A stretch of 64,000 nt of DNA from Cyanobacteria bacterium REEB67 (GCA_018971775.1 JAGXAB010000002.1:100037-164036), one strand, 5' to 3'; numbered from the stretch's first letter, positions 8,517 to 17,725 are shown. The notes: generated by a model not told the origin, from the letters alone. A program made the numbers and translations.

Positions 8517-9667
8517 CAAAAATCATCTCCATCGGCACGGCCCTACCGACCAATCTCCTCTCCCAAAAGGCGGCCCTGGCACACGCCAAAGGGCATTGCT
8601 GCGACAATCAGCACGAAGAGCGCGTACTCGACCGCCTCTATGAGCGCACCACGATCAAAACCCGGGCGACGATTTTCCTTGAGCCGGACAGCGACGACGA
8701 AAATTCGATCGCCAAATTTTACGGCAGCAGCGTCGCAAACCCGAACCCGGGCACAGCGGCGCGCATGGAGCGCTATAAAAGCGAAGCACCAGCACTGGCA
8801 ATCGCGGCGACCCGCGACGCTCTAGCCCTGGCGAAAATTGACGCAAGCGAAATCGGCAATCTCGTCACCGTATCATGCACCGGTTTTTTCTCCCCCGGAT
8901 TAGATACGGCCATCATCGACATCATTGGCCTGAGCCCGGATGTGACACGTACCAATGTCGGCTTCATGGGCTGCCACGGCGCCTTGAACGGCTTGCGAGC
9001 CGCATCGGCATTAAGCACTGTCGGAGCGAACAAAACTTTGCTGGTGGCAGCCGAAATCTGCTCGCTGCATTTCCAATACGGCAAAAAAAGAGACAATATG
9101 ATGGCTAACGCCCTCTTCGCCGACGGCGCTGCCGCGGCAATCCTCGATAGCGACGAAACTAGTCTTACCAAGGGCATCAATAAATCGCCAGGATCTCTAG
9201 CGATAAATAAAGATCTGACGATAAATCTAATAGCCACCTCCTCACATTTGCTTGCTAACAGCCGCGAAGCAATGAGCTGGGAAATAAAAGATCACGGCTT
9301 CGTCATGACCCTGCGCCCGGAAGTTTCGCACCTGATTGAAGCCCACTTAGGGCCCTGGCTGACAACATGGTTGGCGAAATACGATTTGCAAATCAAGGAC
9401 ATCAGTGCCTGGGGAGTGCATCCTGGCGGGCCGAAAATACTGGATGCAGTGGAGACAGGGCTGAGGCTGGCAAAAAACAAACTGGCCGTGTCTCGGGAAA
9501 TCCTGCGCACCTGTGGCAATATGTCATCGCCGACGATACTATTCATTCTCAAACAACTGGCCGAGGCAAGGCGAGAGACAACCGCTGCCGCTGATCGCGG
9601 ACATACGGTTTTACTGGCATTTGGCCCGGGCCTGACTATTGAAGCGGCCCTGCTGACCGGCGTCTAA
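8513..9667 (+). CDS. Type III polyketide synthase (chalcone/stilbene synthase family)
   Basis: 384 residues, standard family length. The thiolase-fold catalytic triad is visible: Cys154 in GFMGCHGA, His303 in WGVHPGGPKIL and Asn336 in CGNMSSPT. The C-terminal LAFGPGLTIEAALL is the usual GFGPG-type loop. Such homodimeric enzymes extend an acyl-CoA starter with malonyl-CoA and cyclise the product, giving alkylresorcinols, alkylpyrones or naphthalene-type products. The partner methyltransferase and flavoenzyme suggest the product is oxidised and methylated, like alkylquinone-type lipids. The starter cannot be predicted here. Its ATG overlaps the preceding stop, indicating coupling. Confidence 0.92.
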   Translation: MTKIISIGTALPTNLLSQKAALAHAKGHCCDNQHEERVLDRLYERTTIKTRATIFLEPDSDDENSIAKFYGSSVANPNPGTAARMERYKSEAPALAIAATRDALALAKIDASEIGNLVTVSCTGFFSPGLDTAIIDIIGLSPDVTRTNVGFMGCHGALNGLRAASALSTVGANKTLLVAAEICSLHFQYGKKRDNMMANALFADGAAAAILDSDETSLTKGINKSPGSLAINKDLTINLIATSSHLLANSREAMSWEIKDHGFVMTLRPEVSHLIEAHLGPWLTTWLAKYDLQIKDISAWGVHPGGPKILDAVETGLRLAKNKLAVSREILRTCGNMSSPTILFILKQLAEARRETTAAADRGHTVLLAFGPGLTIEAALLTGV

Positions 9668-9668
9668 C

Positions 9669-10010
9669 CTAAAGCGAAGCCTGTTTGACTGTTACTTTCG
9701 GAAGATCTTTGCAGTATTTGTACAGGGCATCGAGTGCCTTGCGGTCGCTGATCACATGAGGATTGAAAGGCATATGGCCCTTGGGCGCATTCAAATATTT
9801 TTTAAATTGCGTCATCGTTTGCAATTTTGCCGAGCCGGCGAGCGGCCGATCGCGATTGATTGAATTGCCGCCGCCCTGATGGCAGCTGGCACAGTTTTGC
9901 TCAAAAACCAACTTGCCGTCAGCCTTCCGGGCAGACTCCCGCGCTTGTGATTGCGGCAAAAGTCCGAACATCAGCGCTGCCAGACCGAGGCTCCTTATTG
10001 CTTTGCGCAT
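9669..10010 (-). CDS. Small class I c-type cytochrome, cytochrome c6/c553-like
   Basis: 113 residues with a Sec signal peptide (basic start, LGLAALMFGLL core, cleavage near QSQA-RE). The haem attachment site is Cys40-Ala-Ser-Cys43-His44. The probable axial Met80 sits in KGHMPFNPHV, followed by the final helix LDALYKYC. The mature protein of about 90 residues is a single-haem periplasmic electron carrier, closest in architecture to cytochrome c6/c553. It lies convergent with the polyketide synthase, two bases from its stop, so linkage to that cassette is by position only. The electron donor and acceptor are unknown; no oxidase genes are in the window. Confidence 0.88.
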   Translation of the reverse strand: MRKAIRSLGLAALMFGLLPQSQARESARKADGKLVFEQNCASCHQGGGNSINRDRPLAGSAKLQTMTQFKKYLNAPKGHMPFNPHVISDRKALDALYKYCKDLPKVTVKQASL

Positions 10011-10111
10011 GCCATTCTCCCAACCGGACGAGCTTAATTACCGTGCTACCTTGACCAGTGGATTTTCAGATCCGATTTTGACAATCTCCAGGACAACAAT
10101 ACTTTCGACTG

Positions 10112-11293
10112 ATGCGTAAAGCAATAGTAAAAGCGAAAATATTGGAATATTCGCGTATATTGTCCAGTGACAGAATAATTTCGAGTCGTCTGCAGCGACA
10201 CAATCGGCGGTTACCTTTTTATGAAGTACAGACAGTGACGACAAAATTGGCGGCAAGCAGAAATACCGACCTGGCCCTTAAGATTGTCTCTATGTCTGTC
10301 GGAGCCGTGCTTTTAGTCCTTTTGCTAGAACGCCTTAAAATACTGATCGTTTGCATTGTCCTGGCAATAACTCTCGCCTCGTCATTGACGCCACTAGCAG
10401 AGGCCGCACAAAGAAAGAAAGTACCAAGAGTCTTGACAGTCATGGGCATTTATATCGTGGCCGGCTCCCTCTATTTCACAGTCGGAGCAATGTTGCTGCC
10501 AGCCGTTCACGAGCAATGGCAAAGACTCATGGAAAATTTTCCCACTTATCTAACCGGCGTCAACCACTGGTATCAACATGCACTCAACATGGCCGGCAGC
10601 AGAGCCGATGCTCTCAGCTTCGACCTGGAAGATTTGCGTACAGTCGCCATCAAACTAATTCGGCAGACCCTAACTACGGGCGCCGGTGCAATAGGCCTTT
10701 TAGGCAACATCATTTTGATTCTTTTTCTGGCCGCCTATCTCGTCATTGAAGCCGAGCGAATCTGGCCCGCTCTTTTGAAGTGGCTCCCTCCCAATAGTCG
10801 AGTCAGAGCAGCGGCTCTAGTTACACCACTCGCTCAGCGAATGGGCGGTTATGTGCACGGACAGATTCTAGTTGCACTGGCGGTGAGTGCCGTTCTTATC
10901 GCAGGCTTCAGCATAATGGATGTGAAATATGCACTACTACTGGGCATTCTCGGAGGGGTCCTCAACCTCATACCCTATATCGGCGCCCTCATAGCGACAG
11001 CCTGTGCCCTACTGGTGGCGTTCAATCAAACGCCGATGCTGGCAGTCGCAGTTTTGGTCTTCTATGCCTTTGAACAATGGCTTGAAAGCAGCTTTCTAGT
11101 GCCGCATTTCCTCGGCAACAGCGTCACCCTGCATCCTCTCGTCGTTCTGCTCGCCATACTGACCGGAGCGGCATTGCTAGGCATCCCCGGCGCCCTGATC
11201 AGCGTACCGCTAACCTCTGCCGCGATGTTCCTCGCCGAAGAGTTCTATTTGAAAAAATTGGATCCGCTTGAGCCCAACGATGCGCAGTCATGA
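10112..11293 (+). CDS. AI-2E family permease (PerM/YdbO-like membrane protein)
   Basis: 393 residues from the ATG. A GTG at 10235 would remove a polar leader of 41 residues and put the first helix near the start, so the true start is uncertain. The sequence shows the AI-2E exporter family layout: two N-terminal helices, a soluble central segment, a pair of helices (AIGLLGNIILILFLAAYLVI), and a C-terminal group containing GGVLNLIPYIG and the terminal LLGIPGALISVPLTS motif. Members have been linked to autoinducer-2 or small-molecule export and to Na+/H+ antiport, so the substrate cannot be assigned. No luxS or quorum-sensing gene is nearby. Confidence 0.85.
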   Translation: MRKAIVKAKILEYSRILSSDRIISSRLQRHNRRLPFYEVQTVTTKLAASRNTDLALKIVSMSVGAVLLVLLLERLKILIVCIVLAITLASSLTPLAEAAQRKKVPRVLTVMGIYIVAGSLYFTVGAMLLPAVHEQWQRLMENFPTYLTGVNHWYQHALNMAGSRADALSFDLEDLRTVAIKLIRQTLTTGAGAIGLLGNIILILFLAAYLVIEAERIWPALLKWLPPNSRVRAAALVTPLAQRMGGYVHGQILVALAVSAVLIAGFSIMDVKYALLLGILGGVLNLIPYIGALIATACALLVAFNQTPMLAVAVLVFYAFEQWLESSFLVPHFLGNSVTLHPLVVLLAILTGAALLGIPGALISVPLTSAAMFLAEEFYLKKLDPLEPNDAQS

Positions 11294-11297
11294 AAAT

Positions 11298-13265
11298 TTA
11301 AAAAATCGTTTTTACGCTCTGAAAATCTTCGATCAATTTTGGCGGAAATGCCGCACGCAGAGCGTTAAGCACCGCTGAAATATCAATAACTTCCTGCAAA
11401 ATAGCACCGTTTACCGGACTCAGATGACCGGTAGCGGCGAAATACATACCGATAAGACTGAAAAATATGCCACCAACAGCACTTTGTAGAGCTATGGTGC
11501 GCATGCGCCTGCTAATGTGGATAAACTCATCGACTTTTTCGAGCGAATTATCCATAATCACGACACCGGCGGCAGCTGCAGTGACGTCACTGTTTTGGCC
11601 TATGGCCATGCCGACGGTAGCAGCCAACATCGCAGGCGCGTCGTTGATACCATCACCAATGTATAAAGTCTTAGCCGCCGCGGTTTCTCTGCGCACGATA
11701 GCCAATTTTTGCTCCGGCTTTTGCTGAGCAAATACTTCGGTGATACCGACCTGCTGAGCAAGGTAGCGCACCTCCGACTCGCGATCGCCGGAAACAATCA
11801 GCAGACGTGAAAAGCCGTGCTTAGGCCCGAGGTGACCAAGAAAGGATCGACTCTCGCGACGCGGCGCGTCTCTGAAGCGAAAGACTGCCGCATAAAGACC
11901 GTCGACAGCGACGACACATTCCAGTCCACCGCTTACTGGCGGCAGTTGCGTCACACCGGAAATTTGAGCGGTATCGAGCTGGTTGCGACCGGTCACTTGC
12001 ACGCGGCGACCGCAGACCATGCCGCGCAGTCCCTGTCCGGGCGGCTCACTGACTTCACTGGCCTCGGCGATATCGATACCTTCCGCCTTAGCAGCGGCGA
12101 TGATGGCCCGCGCCAGCGGATGTTTGGAATAGAGCTCCAGACCGGCAACGAGCTTGAGTATTTCCTTTTGCTCAAAATCGGGGGCGAGGAGCTGCTCCGT
12201 CAGCACCGGCGCGCCATAAGTCAAAGTGCCGGTTTTATCAAAAATAGCGGTGCGACATTGTCCGATTTGCTCGAGGACGACAGGACTCTTGACGATAATC
12301 GCCCGACGGGCGCAGAGTGCTATCGAGCCGATGATAGCAATTGGAATGCCGATCAGCAAAGGGCAGGGCGTGGCTATTACCAGAACAGCCAGGAAGCGCA
12401 AGGGCTCGCCGCTCAACCACCAGGCGATCAGGGCTACCGACAGCGCCAGAGGCGTATAAGAAGCGCCGAGTTGATCGCCGAGGCGCTGCAACTGCGGTCG
12501 TTTCGTCTCCGAATCACGCATCACTTCCATGATTTTGGCGTAGCGCGAATCTGCCACTCGCTTGCTTGTCCGGATACTCAACGCGGACTCGCCGTTCAAG
12601 GCGCCGGAGATTACCGTCGAGCCGGAGGTTTTCGTCACCTGAAAGGGTTCGCCGGTCAGGTAGGACTCGTCCATACCACCGCGCCCATCGATAACAACGC
12701 CGTCAGCCGGACAGATCTCGTGCGGGTAGACGACGAGGATATCTCCGACACTCACATCAGCGAGCGCCACGTCGCTTACCACGCCTTCCGTGCGACGGTG
12801 AGCAATGGCAGGCATGCGTTTGGCTAAAGCCGAGAGGACCGACGATGCACTGCGCAAGGCGTAGCTCTCCAGGGCTTCGCCACTGGCTAGCATGAGCACG
12901 ATGATCGAGCCTGCCAGATATTCGCCGAGCCAGACCGAAGTGACAATCGAAATGCCACCGAGCAGGTCGGCGCCGAAATCCAGGCGCAAGAGCTTGCCTA
13001 GAAGTTGCCATAAAAGAGGTAAGCCACAGACAAGCAAAACGAAAAGAAGCGGCGATTGGTAAACAACAGGTGCTGCAGAAAGGCCAAAACGGAGGCCCAG
13101 ATGCAAAATAATCGCCACAATGGCCATGCCGGCGATTATGGTCGATCGGCGCCGGCGCAGGCCGGTCGGAGAAAACCAGGGAAAGTGCTTGTCGGACGGC
13201 ACTTCCAAGGGGGTCTTACTGATTGCTGGGGACTGCATAGGTGGCTTTGTGTTCATAGCTGTCAT
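11298..13265 (-). CDS. Heavy-metal-translocating P1B-type ATPase
   Basis: 655 residues. The P-type ATPase motifs are present: actuator TGEP (204-207), membrane metal site ATPCPLL (298-304), phosphorylation DKTGT with Asp343, HP locus SKHPLA with His382, and hinge GDGINDAP (538-545). It pumps a metal cation across the inner membrane. The metal site reads TPCP rather than the CPC of copper pumps or the CPC/CPH of common zinc/cadmium pumps, and the N-terminus has no CxxC metal-binding domain. Specificity is therefore open. It faces the AI-2E permease gene tail to tail with 4 bases between them, and no metalloregulator is adjacent. Confidence 0.9.
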   Translation of the reverse strand: MTAMNTKPPMQSPAISKTPLEVPSDKHFPWFSPTGLRRRRSTIIAGMAIVAIILHLGLRFGLSAAPVVYQSPLLFVLLVCGLPLLWQLLGKLLRLDFGADLLGGISIVTSVWLGEYLAGSIIVLMLASGEALESYALRSASSVLSALAKRMPAIAHRRTEGVVSDVALADVSVGDILVVYPHEICPADGVVIDGRGGMDESYLTGEPFQVTKTSGSTVISGALNGESALSIRTSKRVADSRYAKIMEVMRDSETKRPQLQRLGDQLGASYTPLALSVALIAWWLSGEPLRFLAVLVIATPCPLLIGIPIAIIGSIALCARRAIIVKSPVVLEQIGQCRTAIFDKTGTLTYGAPVLTEQLLAPDFEQKEILKLVAGLELYSKHPLARAIIAAAKAEGIDIAEASEVSEPPGQGLRGMVCGRRVQVTGRNQLDTAQISGVTQLPPVSGGLECVVAVDGLYAAVFRFRDAPRRESRSFLGHLGPKHGFSRLLIVSGDRESEVRYLAQQVGITEVFAQQKPEQKLAIVRRETAAAKTLYIGDGINDAPAMLAATVGMAIGQNSDVTAAAAGVVIMDNSLEKVDEFIHISRRMRTIALQSAVGGIFFSLIGMYFAATGHLSPVNGAILQEVIDISAVLNALRAAFPPKLIEDFQSVKTIF

Positions 13266-13396
13266 ATGAGTAAAGCAGTCGGACGTCTTTAAAGAATCGG
13301 CCGAAGTAGGTATTAATCTGGCAAAACCTCCGGATAGCGAGTTTTTTTCCTAGATACCCCCCGGCCATTTTACTTTCACGAGTTAGTCACGTGGTC

Positions 13397-13419
13397 TTTC
13401 GTATTCTTCCCATACGAAA
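13397..13419. repeat. Inverted repeat upstream of an unknown gene
   Basis: TTTCGTAT (13397-13404) and ATACGAAA (13412-13419) form a perfect 8-bp inverted repeat with a 7-nt centre, 50 nt before the ATG at 13470. There is no T-run after it, so it is more likely an operator or a 5' UTR hairpin than a terminator. Confidence 0.5.
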
Positions 13420-13469
13420 TCGCACTGAGGGTTTCGTCCCCCACCCCCAATGTTTTCTGGAGAATCGAA

Positions 13470-14081
13470 ATGAGCACCACCTTTGCCCCATTCGTGGAAG
13501 CCAACATCACAGATTCGACCGACGTTTTCGCCAGCACCGTCAGACCGGTAAGCAGCTTCCTCAAGCCCACCCTGACCAGCTGGATCAACGCCCCTTACTA
13601 CAATGTCCCGGCCAACCTGAAGCCCGCCGCCGTCGCCGCAACCGCTGAAGCGCCGGTAGAAAACCTCGAAACTCCCGTCGCCGTTAAAGAAGCAGCCGAA
13701 GAAGCAGCGCCGGCGCCGGCCGTTACCGTACCTGTTGCGACCGCCCGCCAGTACCTTCCGACTGTCCCCGACACCGTTGTCCTCGAAGGCTTCGACGTCA
13801 ACAAGCTCTCGCCCGACCTGCAAGAAGTCGTCGCCGAAAGCCACATCACCCATGTCCAGACCGTCATCCGCTTCCTGCAAAAAGGCGGCGAAGGCGCCAA
13901 GACTTTCGGCAAAATCTTCCTCAACGACCTCGCCCTTCAAAGAAGCATCTTGAGCGACCTCATGGGCGAATCGAGCAATGCACTCTCCCAGCTCGATTCA
14001 CTACAGCGCGAACTGGCCCTCAGACTGGCCGCCTGCGTACAGGCCAGACAGGTTGCCCAGCTCCTTTTGGTTGATGTTTAA
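13470..14081 (+). CDS. Uncharacterised protein with Ala/Pro/Glu-rich linker
   Basis: 203 residues, with GGAG 6 nt before the ATG. I do not recognise it. Residues 1-45 are polar and aromatic, about 50-90 form a flexible Ala-Pro-Val-Glu linker, and the C-terminal half from about 100 looks helical (LSPDLQEVVAES; HVQTVIRFLQKGG; LQRELALRLAACVQ). No signal peptide or membrane helix is visible, so it is probably cytoplasmic. Codon use is strongly biased to C-ending codons, like well-expressed neighbours. It stands alone between two minus-strand genes and has an inverted repeat in its leader, suggesting its own regulation. Confidence 0.75.
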   Translation: MSTTFAPFVEANITDSTDVFASTVRPVSSFLKPTLTSWINAPYYNVPANLKPAAVAATAEAPVENLETPVAVKEAAEEAAPAPAVTVPVATARQYLPTVPDTVVLEGFDVNKLSPDLQEVVAESHITHVQTVIRFLQKGGEGAKTFGKIFLNDLALQRSILSDLMGESSNALSQLDSLQRELALRLAACVQARQVAQLLLVDV

Positions 14082-14120
14082 ATTGAAAGCCAATACTTAG
14101 CAAACAAGCATTTAAGCAGA

Positions 14121-14405
14121 CTAGATATTTTTGCGAGACCGCTTTTTATAGACTTCATCGTCATTGCGTCTGTCCACTATTAGAACGGAAACAGTCTGCT
14201 CGTCAAACTTATAAACGACGCGGTATTCGCCGATGTCAGCGCGAAAAAGATCGTTGTACCCCTTGAGAGAGCTGGCATCTATCGGTGTAGGTTCCGCCAG
14301 CAAACCCAAAACCTTTTTCAAAACTTGCTTGAACTGCTTGGGCTCTAGTAACTGAATAAAATCAAGTGCCTCTTTGGTTATGCTCAGGCTACGCACCTTG
14401 AGCAT
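14121..14405 (-). CDS. RelE/ParE-family type II toxin
   Basis: 94 residues, typical toxin size. The pattern fits the RelE fold: N-terminal ITKEALDFIQLL helix, Leu-Lys-Gly (SLKGYNDLFRADIGEYRVVYKF) and the terminal strand VSVLIVDRRNDDEVYKK. The Arg and Tyr positions (EYRVVYKF; DRRNDDEVY) match ribosome-dependent mRNA interferases of this family. It overlaps the antitoxin gene by 17 bases, the usual coupling. The target (ribosomal mRNA cleavage versus gyrase) is not decided by sequence alone, but RelE-type is favoured. Confidence 0.85.
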   Translation of the reverse strand: MLKVRSLSITKEALDFIQLLEPKQFKQVLKKVLGLLAEPTPIDASSLKGYNDLFRADIGEYRVVYKFDEQTVSVLIVDRRNDDEVYKKRSRKNI

Positions 14406-14637
14406 CCTCGATCAAACGCTTCACCTGATCCGACGAGGCGAAGCCGGCAGCTTCAGCACTAAGGGCGCGGCCAGCCCAGTAGGCATCTTCCATCGCAGTC
14501 AGACGTTCATATTCAGCAGCGGACAAGATGACGACAGAGGATCTGCCGGATTTTTTGACCAGGACTGGCTCAACGAGAGCCAAATCCATAACAGTGCCGA
14601 ATGTGTTTTTCACTTCAGTCGAAGAAACAGTTTTCAT
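14389..14637 (-). CDS. Phd/YefM-family antitoxin
   Basis: 82 residues from the ATG at 14637, chosen because AAGGTG lies 7 nt upstream; an ATG seven codons earlier also exists. The start MKTVSSTEVKNTFG, followed by EPVLVKKSGRSSVVILSAAEYERL, is the DNA-binding Phd/YefM N-terminal domain. The acidic, Ala-rich C-terminus would wrap the toxin. By analogy it neutralises the overlapping RelE-like toxin and represses the operon. No operator palindrome was identified with confidence in the 150 nt upstream. Confidence 0.85.
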   Translation of the reverse strand: MKTVSSTEVKNTFGTVMDLALVEPVLVKKSGRSSVVILSAAEYERLTAMEDAYWAGRALSAEAAGFASSDQVKRLIEDAQGA

Positions 14638-14809
14638 TTGAATGCACCTTAAAGCCACTAGGACAATTATAGCTAAGGTTAGACAAACTGGCCAGAGTAG
14701 ACGAATTGGCCAGTTTGGCCAAGTTCAATAAATCAATAGCCCTCTCGGCGAACCACTTGCTGCTGCAGATGCTTAGAATTAAGCAATTCGCAGTCTATTG
14801 GTCGACTTA

Positions 14810-15256
14810 CTAATTGCACTTAGAACTAAAAGGACAAAATGTGAACGCTTCCAATGCCTTCTGCCAATCACTTATGCTTCGCGCCGACAGCCGCTTAGCC
14901 TTAATCGTCGGTTTCACGGCTGGGCCGCCACCAGATAATTCTTTGCTGAAGCTGCGATTTTTAACCGTGAAAGTCATGCCGTGAGCTGTTGAAGAAATTG
15001 GAGGCGCAGCAGCTGGCGCCAGTTTTGAATCCGAAGCGGCAGTCGAGTCGTTCGCTGCCGGTTTCGATTCCGCCGCAGCCGGAGCGGAAGTTGAAGCTGG
15101 AGTCGATGCTGGCGTCGAAGTCGAAGTTGTAGTAGATGTCGAAGTAGCAGCCTGCCCCACCTCTGTTTTCAAATCGGCGACATCAGCTGCCAGACTCGCG
15201 GGCGCGTCGGAAAAAGCCAGCATCAGTGACAATGCCAGCAGAAGTGGTGTTTTCAA
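14810..15256 (-). CDS. Small secreted protein with Ser/Thr/Ala/Pro linker
   Basis: 148 residues from a TTG start with GAGG 8 nt upstream. A signal peptide (LLLALSLMLAFSDAPASLAA) is followed by a linker of about 60 residues rich in Ser, Thr, Ala and Pro, and a basic C-terminal part of about 60 residues ending in FCPFSSKCN with two cysteines. There is no known domain. The same build (signal, low-complexity linker, small C-terminal part) recurs in other secreted proteins of this window. It follows the toxin-antitoxin pair in order on the chromosome but is transcribed after lon, 18 bases downstream, so it may share lon's transcript. Confidence 0.65.
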   Translation of the reverse strand: MKTPLLLALSLMLAFSDAPASLAADVADLKTEVGQAATSTSTTTSTSTPASTPASTSAPAAAESKPAANDSTAASDSKLAPAAAPPISSTAHGMTFTVKNRSFSKELSGGGPAVKPTIKAKRLSARSISDWQKALEAFTFCPFSSKCN

Positions 15257-15274
15257 CTTCCTTACCTCAAATAT

Positions 15275-17725
15275 TTATTTAGATCCTGCCGAGCGCTTAG
15301 CACCACCCCTGGTGCCGGGTCTATTTCCATCTCTGCCATTGCGCGAATTACTGCGCGCGCTGGCCATGGTATTGGTTCCCTTTTTGGCAATCGACTTAGT
15401 TTTGGCAATGTCCTTGAAGACCAGCGAAAACACTTCATCGAGATGCGATACCGGAATGAGCTCGACCTTGTCTTTGACGTAGTCGGGGATGTCGATCAAA
15501 TCTTTTTCGTTGGCTCTCGGGAAGATGACGGTTTTGATCCCGGCACGCAAGGCAGCCAGTACTTTTTCCTTCAAACCACCGATACCGAGGATGCGTCCAC
15601 GCAAGGTGATCTCCCCGGTCATGGCCAGATTGCCGCGGGCCGGACGTTTCGAGATGGCCGAAACGAGAGCGCAACACATGGCGGCCCCGGCAGAAGGGCC
15701 ATCCTTTGGTGTGGCGCCTTCGGGGATGTGCACGTGGATGTCTTGCGTTTCGCCAAAGTTTGGATCGATACCGAGACTCTCGGCATGGCTGCGCAGATAG
15801 CTAAATGCCGCCTGGGCAGACTCTTTCATGATGTCGCCGAGCTGACCGGTCAATTGCAGATTGCCTTTGCCGCGCATCGTATTGACTTCGATTTGCAGCG
15901 TTTCGCCGCCGGTCTCAGTCCAGGCCAGACCAGTGATAATACCGACCTGAGGCCCCTTTACTTCATTTTCGCGGACAACCCGGGGTGGTCCCAAAAACTT
16001 GGGCACCATATTCGGTTGCATCTTCACCGATTCGACTTCTTCTTTGACGACCTGCGAAGCGACCTTGCGGCAGATGCTGGCGATGCTGCGCTCCAGTCCG
16101 CGCACACCGGCTTCCCTTGTGTATTCCTGGATGATCTTGCGCAGACTGGCCGTATTGATCTTGAGCTGTTTACCATCCAGTCCGTGCTTGTAGAGAGTCT
16201 TCGGAATGATATGGGTCTCGGCAATTTCCACTTTTTCCTCTTCGGTGTAGCCGGAGAGGTGGATCACTTCGAGGCGGTCGTAGAGCGGCCTCGGCACATG
16301 ATCGAGGCTATTGGCCGTGGCGACGAAGACGACTTCGGAAAGTGAAAAGGGACAATCGAGATAATGATCGGTAAAGTTATCGTTCTGATCGGGATCGAGC
16401 ACTTCCAGCATGGCGGCCATCGGATCGCCCTGATAAGAGCGCGACATCTTTTCGATTTCGTCCAGAAGAATGACCGGATTTTTCGTGCCGGATTGTTTCA
16501 GAGCCTGAATAATCCGCCCGGGCATGGCACCTATATAGGTGCGGCGGTGACCGCGGATCTCGGACTCGTCTGAAACGCCGCCAAGGGATATGCGCGAAAA
16601 CTGCCGATTCATCGCCTTGGCGATTGATTTGACCAGACTGGTCTTACCTACGCCGGGCGGACCAACGAGACAGAGGATGGTGCCGGTTGGCTCCTTAGCC
16701 AGTTTGCGCACGGCCAGATATTCGAGGATGCGCTCTTTTACTTTTTCCAGACCGTAGTGGTCCTCGGCGAGGATTTCCTCGGCTTTGTGGAGGTCGAGCA
16801 CTTCTTTGGAGCGCTTGCTCCAGGGCAGCGACACCAACACATCTAAATAAGTGCGGATGACGGCAGCCTCAGCGCTCTGCGGCATCATTTTTTCCAGACG
16901 CGAAAGCTCTTTAGTCGCTTTTTCGAGAGCCTGGCCGGTGATCTTGCACTTTTTGATCTTGGCCTTGTACTCATTTATTTCGCTGAGCTCGCCGCCTTCG
17001 GCACTGAGCTCATCTTGAATAATGCGCATCTTTTCGCGCAGGTAATATTCGCGCTGCGTTTTTTCCAGGTTGAAGCGCACCTTGTCATGGATTTGCTGTT
17101 CGAGATCGGCAAGCTCCAGCTCGCGCGAGAGCAGCTGACCGATGTATTCGAGGCGTTCCGTGGCGTCGGTAATCTCGAGAGAGCGCTGGCGCTCGGCCAG
17201 GGTCAGGCCCAGGTAAGTAGCGATGATATCGGCGAGACGACCGGGTTGGCCTATGCCGGAAACGGCCAGAAGACTCTCAGGATTGATCTTCTTGGTCGAT
17301 TTGACATATTGCTCGAATTTTTCTACTGAAATCTTGATCAGCGTTCGGGTCGCTTCGTCATCCACTAAAAGCTCGGTCAGCTCGGTCACCTGAGCGGTGA
17401 AGTGTTCGGCGCCGTCCTCGACCTGGTCGAGATTGACACGCATCGAGCCTTCGACCAACACCTTGACGGTGCCATCGGGCAGCTTGAGCATCTGCATCAC
17501 TTCCGCCAGGGTGCCGACCTGGTAGAGGTCATCGAGCTTGGGCTCTTCGGTCTCGGCATCTTTTTGAGCGACGAGGACGACCAGTCTGTCGTCGCGCATC
17601 AAAGCCTGCTCGAGCGCGGCAATGGACTTTTGCCGGGAGACAAAGAGGGGTGTCACCATTTGAGGGAAGACCACTACATCCCGGAGCGGGATGAGGGGGA
17701 AAAACGTGGTGCTCAGCTCCACCAT
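15275..17725 (-). CDS. lon: ATP-dependent protease Lon
   Basis: 816 residues, full length. It degrades misfolded and short-lived regulatory proteins in the cytoplasm. Domains in order: N-terminal substrate-binding domain (about 8-200), coiled-coil region (about 205-290), AAA+ module with Walker A GPPGVGKT (355-362) and Walker B LLDEIEK (420-426), and the C-terminal protease domain with catalytic Ser678 (DGPSAGAA) and Lys721 (GGLKEK). A short C-terminal tail rich in Ser, Arg and Gly (ARSNSRNGRDGNRPG) is beyond the usual end. It follows clpX by 72 bases in the order tig-clpP-clpX-lon seen in E. coli. Confidence 0.98.
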   Translation of the reverse strand: MVELSTTFFPLIPLRDVVVFPQMVTPLFVSRQKSIAALEQALMRDDRLVVLVAQKDAETEEPKLDDLYQVGTLAEVMQMLKLPDGTVKVLVEGSMRVNLDQVEDGAEHFTAQVTELTELLVDDEATRTLIKISVEKFEQYVKSTKKINPESLLAVSGIGQPGRLADIIATYLGLTLAERQRSLEITDATERLEYIGQLLSRELELADLEQQIHDKVRFNLEKTQREYYLREKMRIIQDELSAEGGELSEINEYKAKIKKCKITGQALEKATKELSRLEKMMPQSAEAAVIRTYLDVLVSLPWSKRSKEVLDLHKAEEILAEDHYGLEKVKERILEYLAVRKLAKEPTGTILCLVGPPGVGKTSLVKSIAKAMNRQFSRISLGGVSDESEIRGHRRTYIGAMPGRIIQALKQSGTKNPVILLDEIEKMSRSYQGDPMAAMLEVLDPDQNDNFTDHYLDCPFSLSEVVFVATANSLDHVPRPLYDRLEVIHLSGYTEEEKVEIAETHIIPKTLYKHGLDGKQLKINTASLRKIIQEYTREAGVRGLERSIASICRKVASQVVKEEVESVKMQPNMVPKFLGPPRVVRENEVKGPQVGIITGLAWTETGGETLQIEVNTMRGKGNLQLTGQLGDIMKESAQAAFSYLRSHAESLGIDPNFGETQDIHVHIPEGATPKDGPSAGAAMCCALVSAISKRPARGNLAMTGEITLRGRILGIGGLKEKVLAALRAGIKTVIFPRANEKDLIDIPDYVKDKVELIPVSHLDEVFSLVFKDIAKTKSIAKKGTNTMASARSNSRNGRDGNRPGTRGGAKRSAGSK

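Noticed and set aside
11817..12827. 336-codon open frame on the plus strand
   Set aside because: It is antisense to the P-type ATPase, which has all its motifs.
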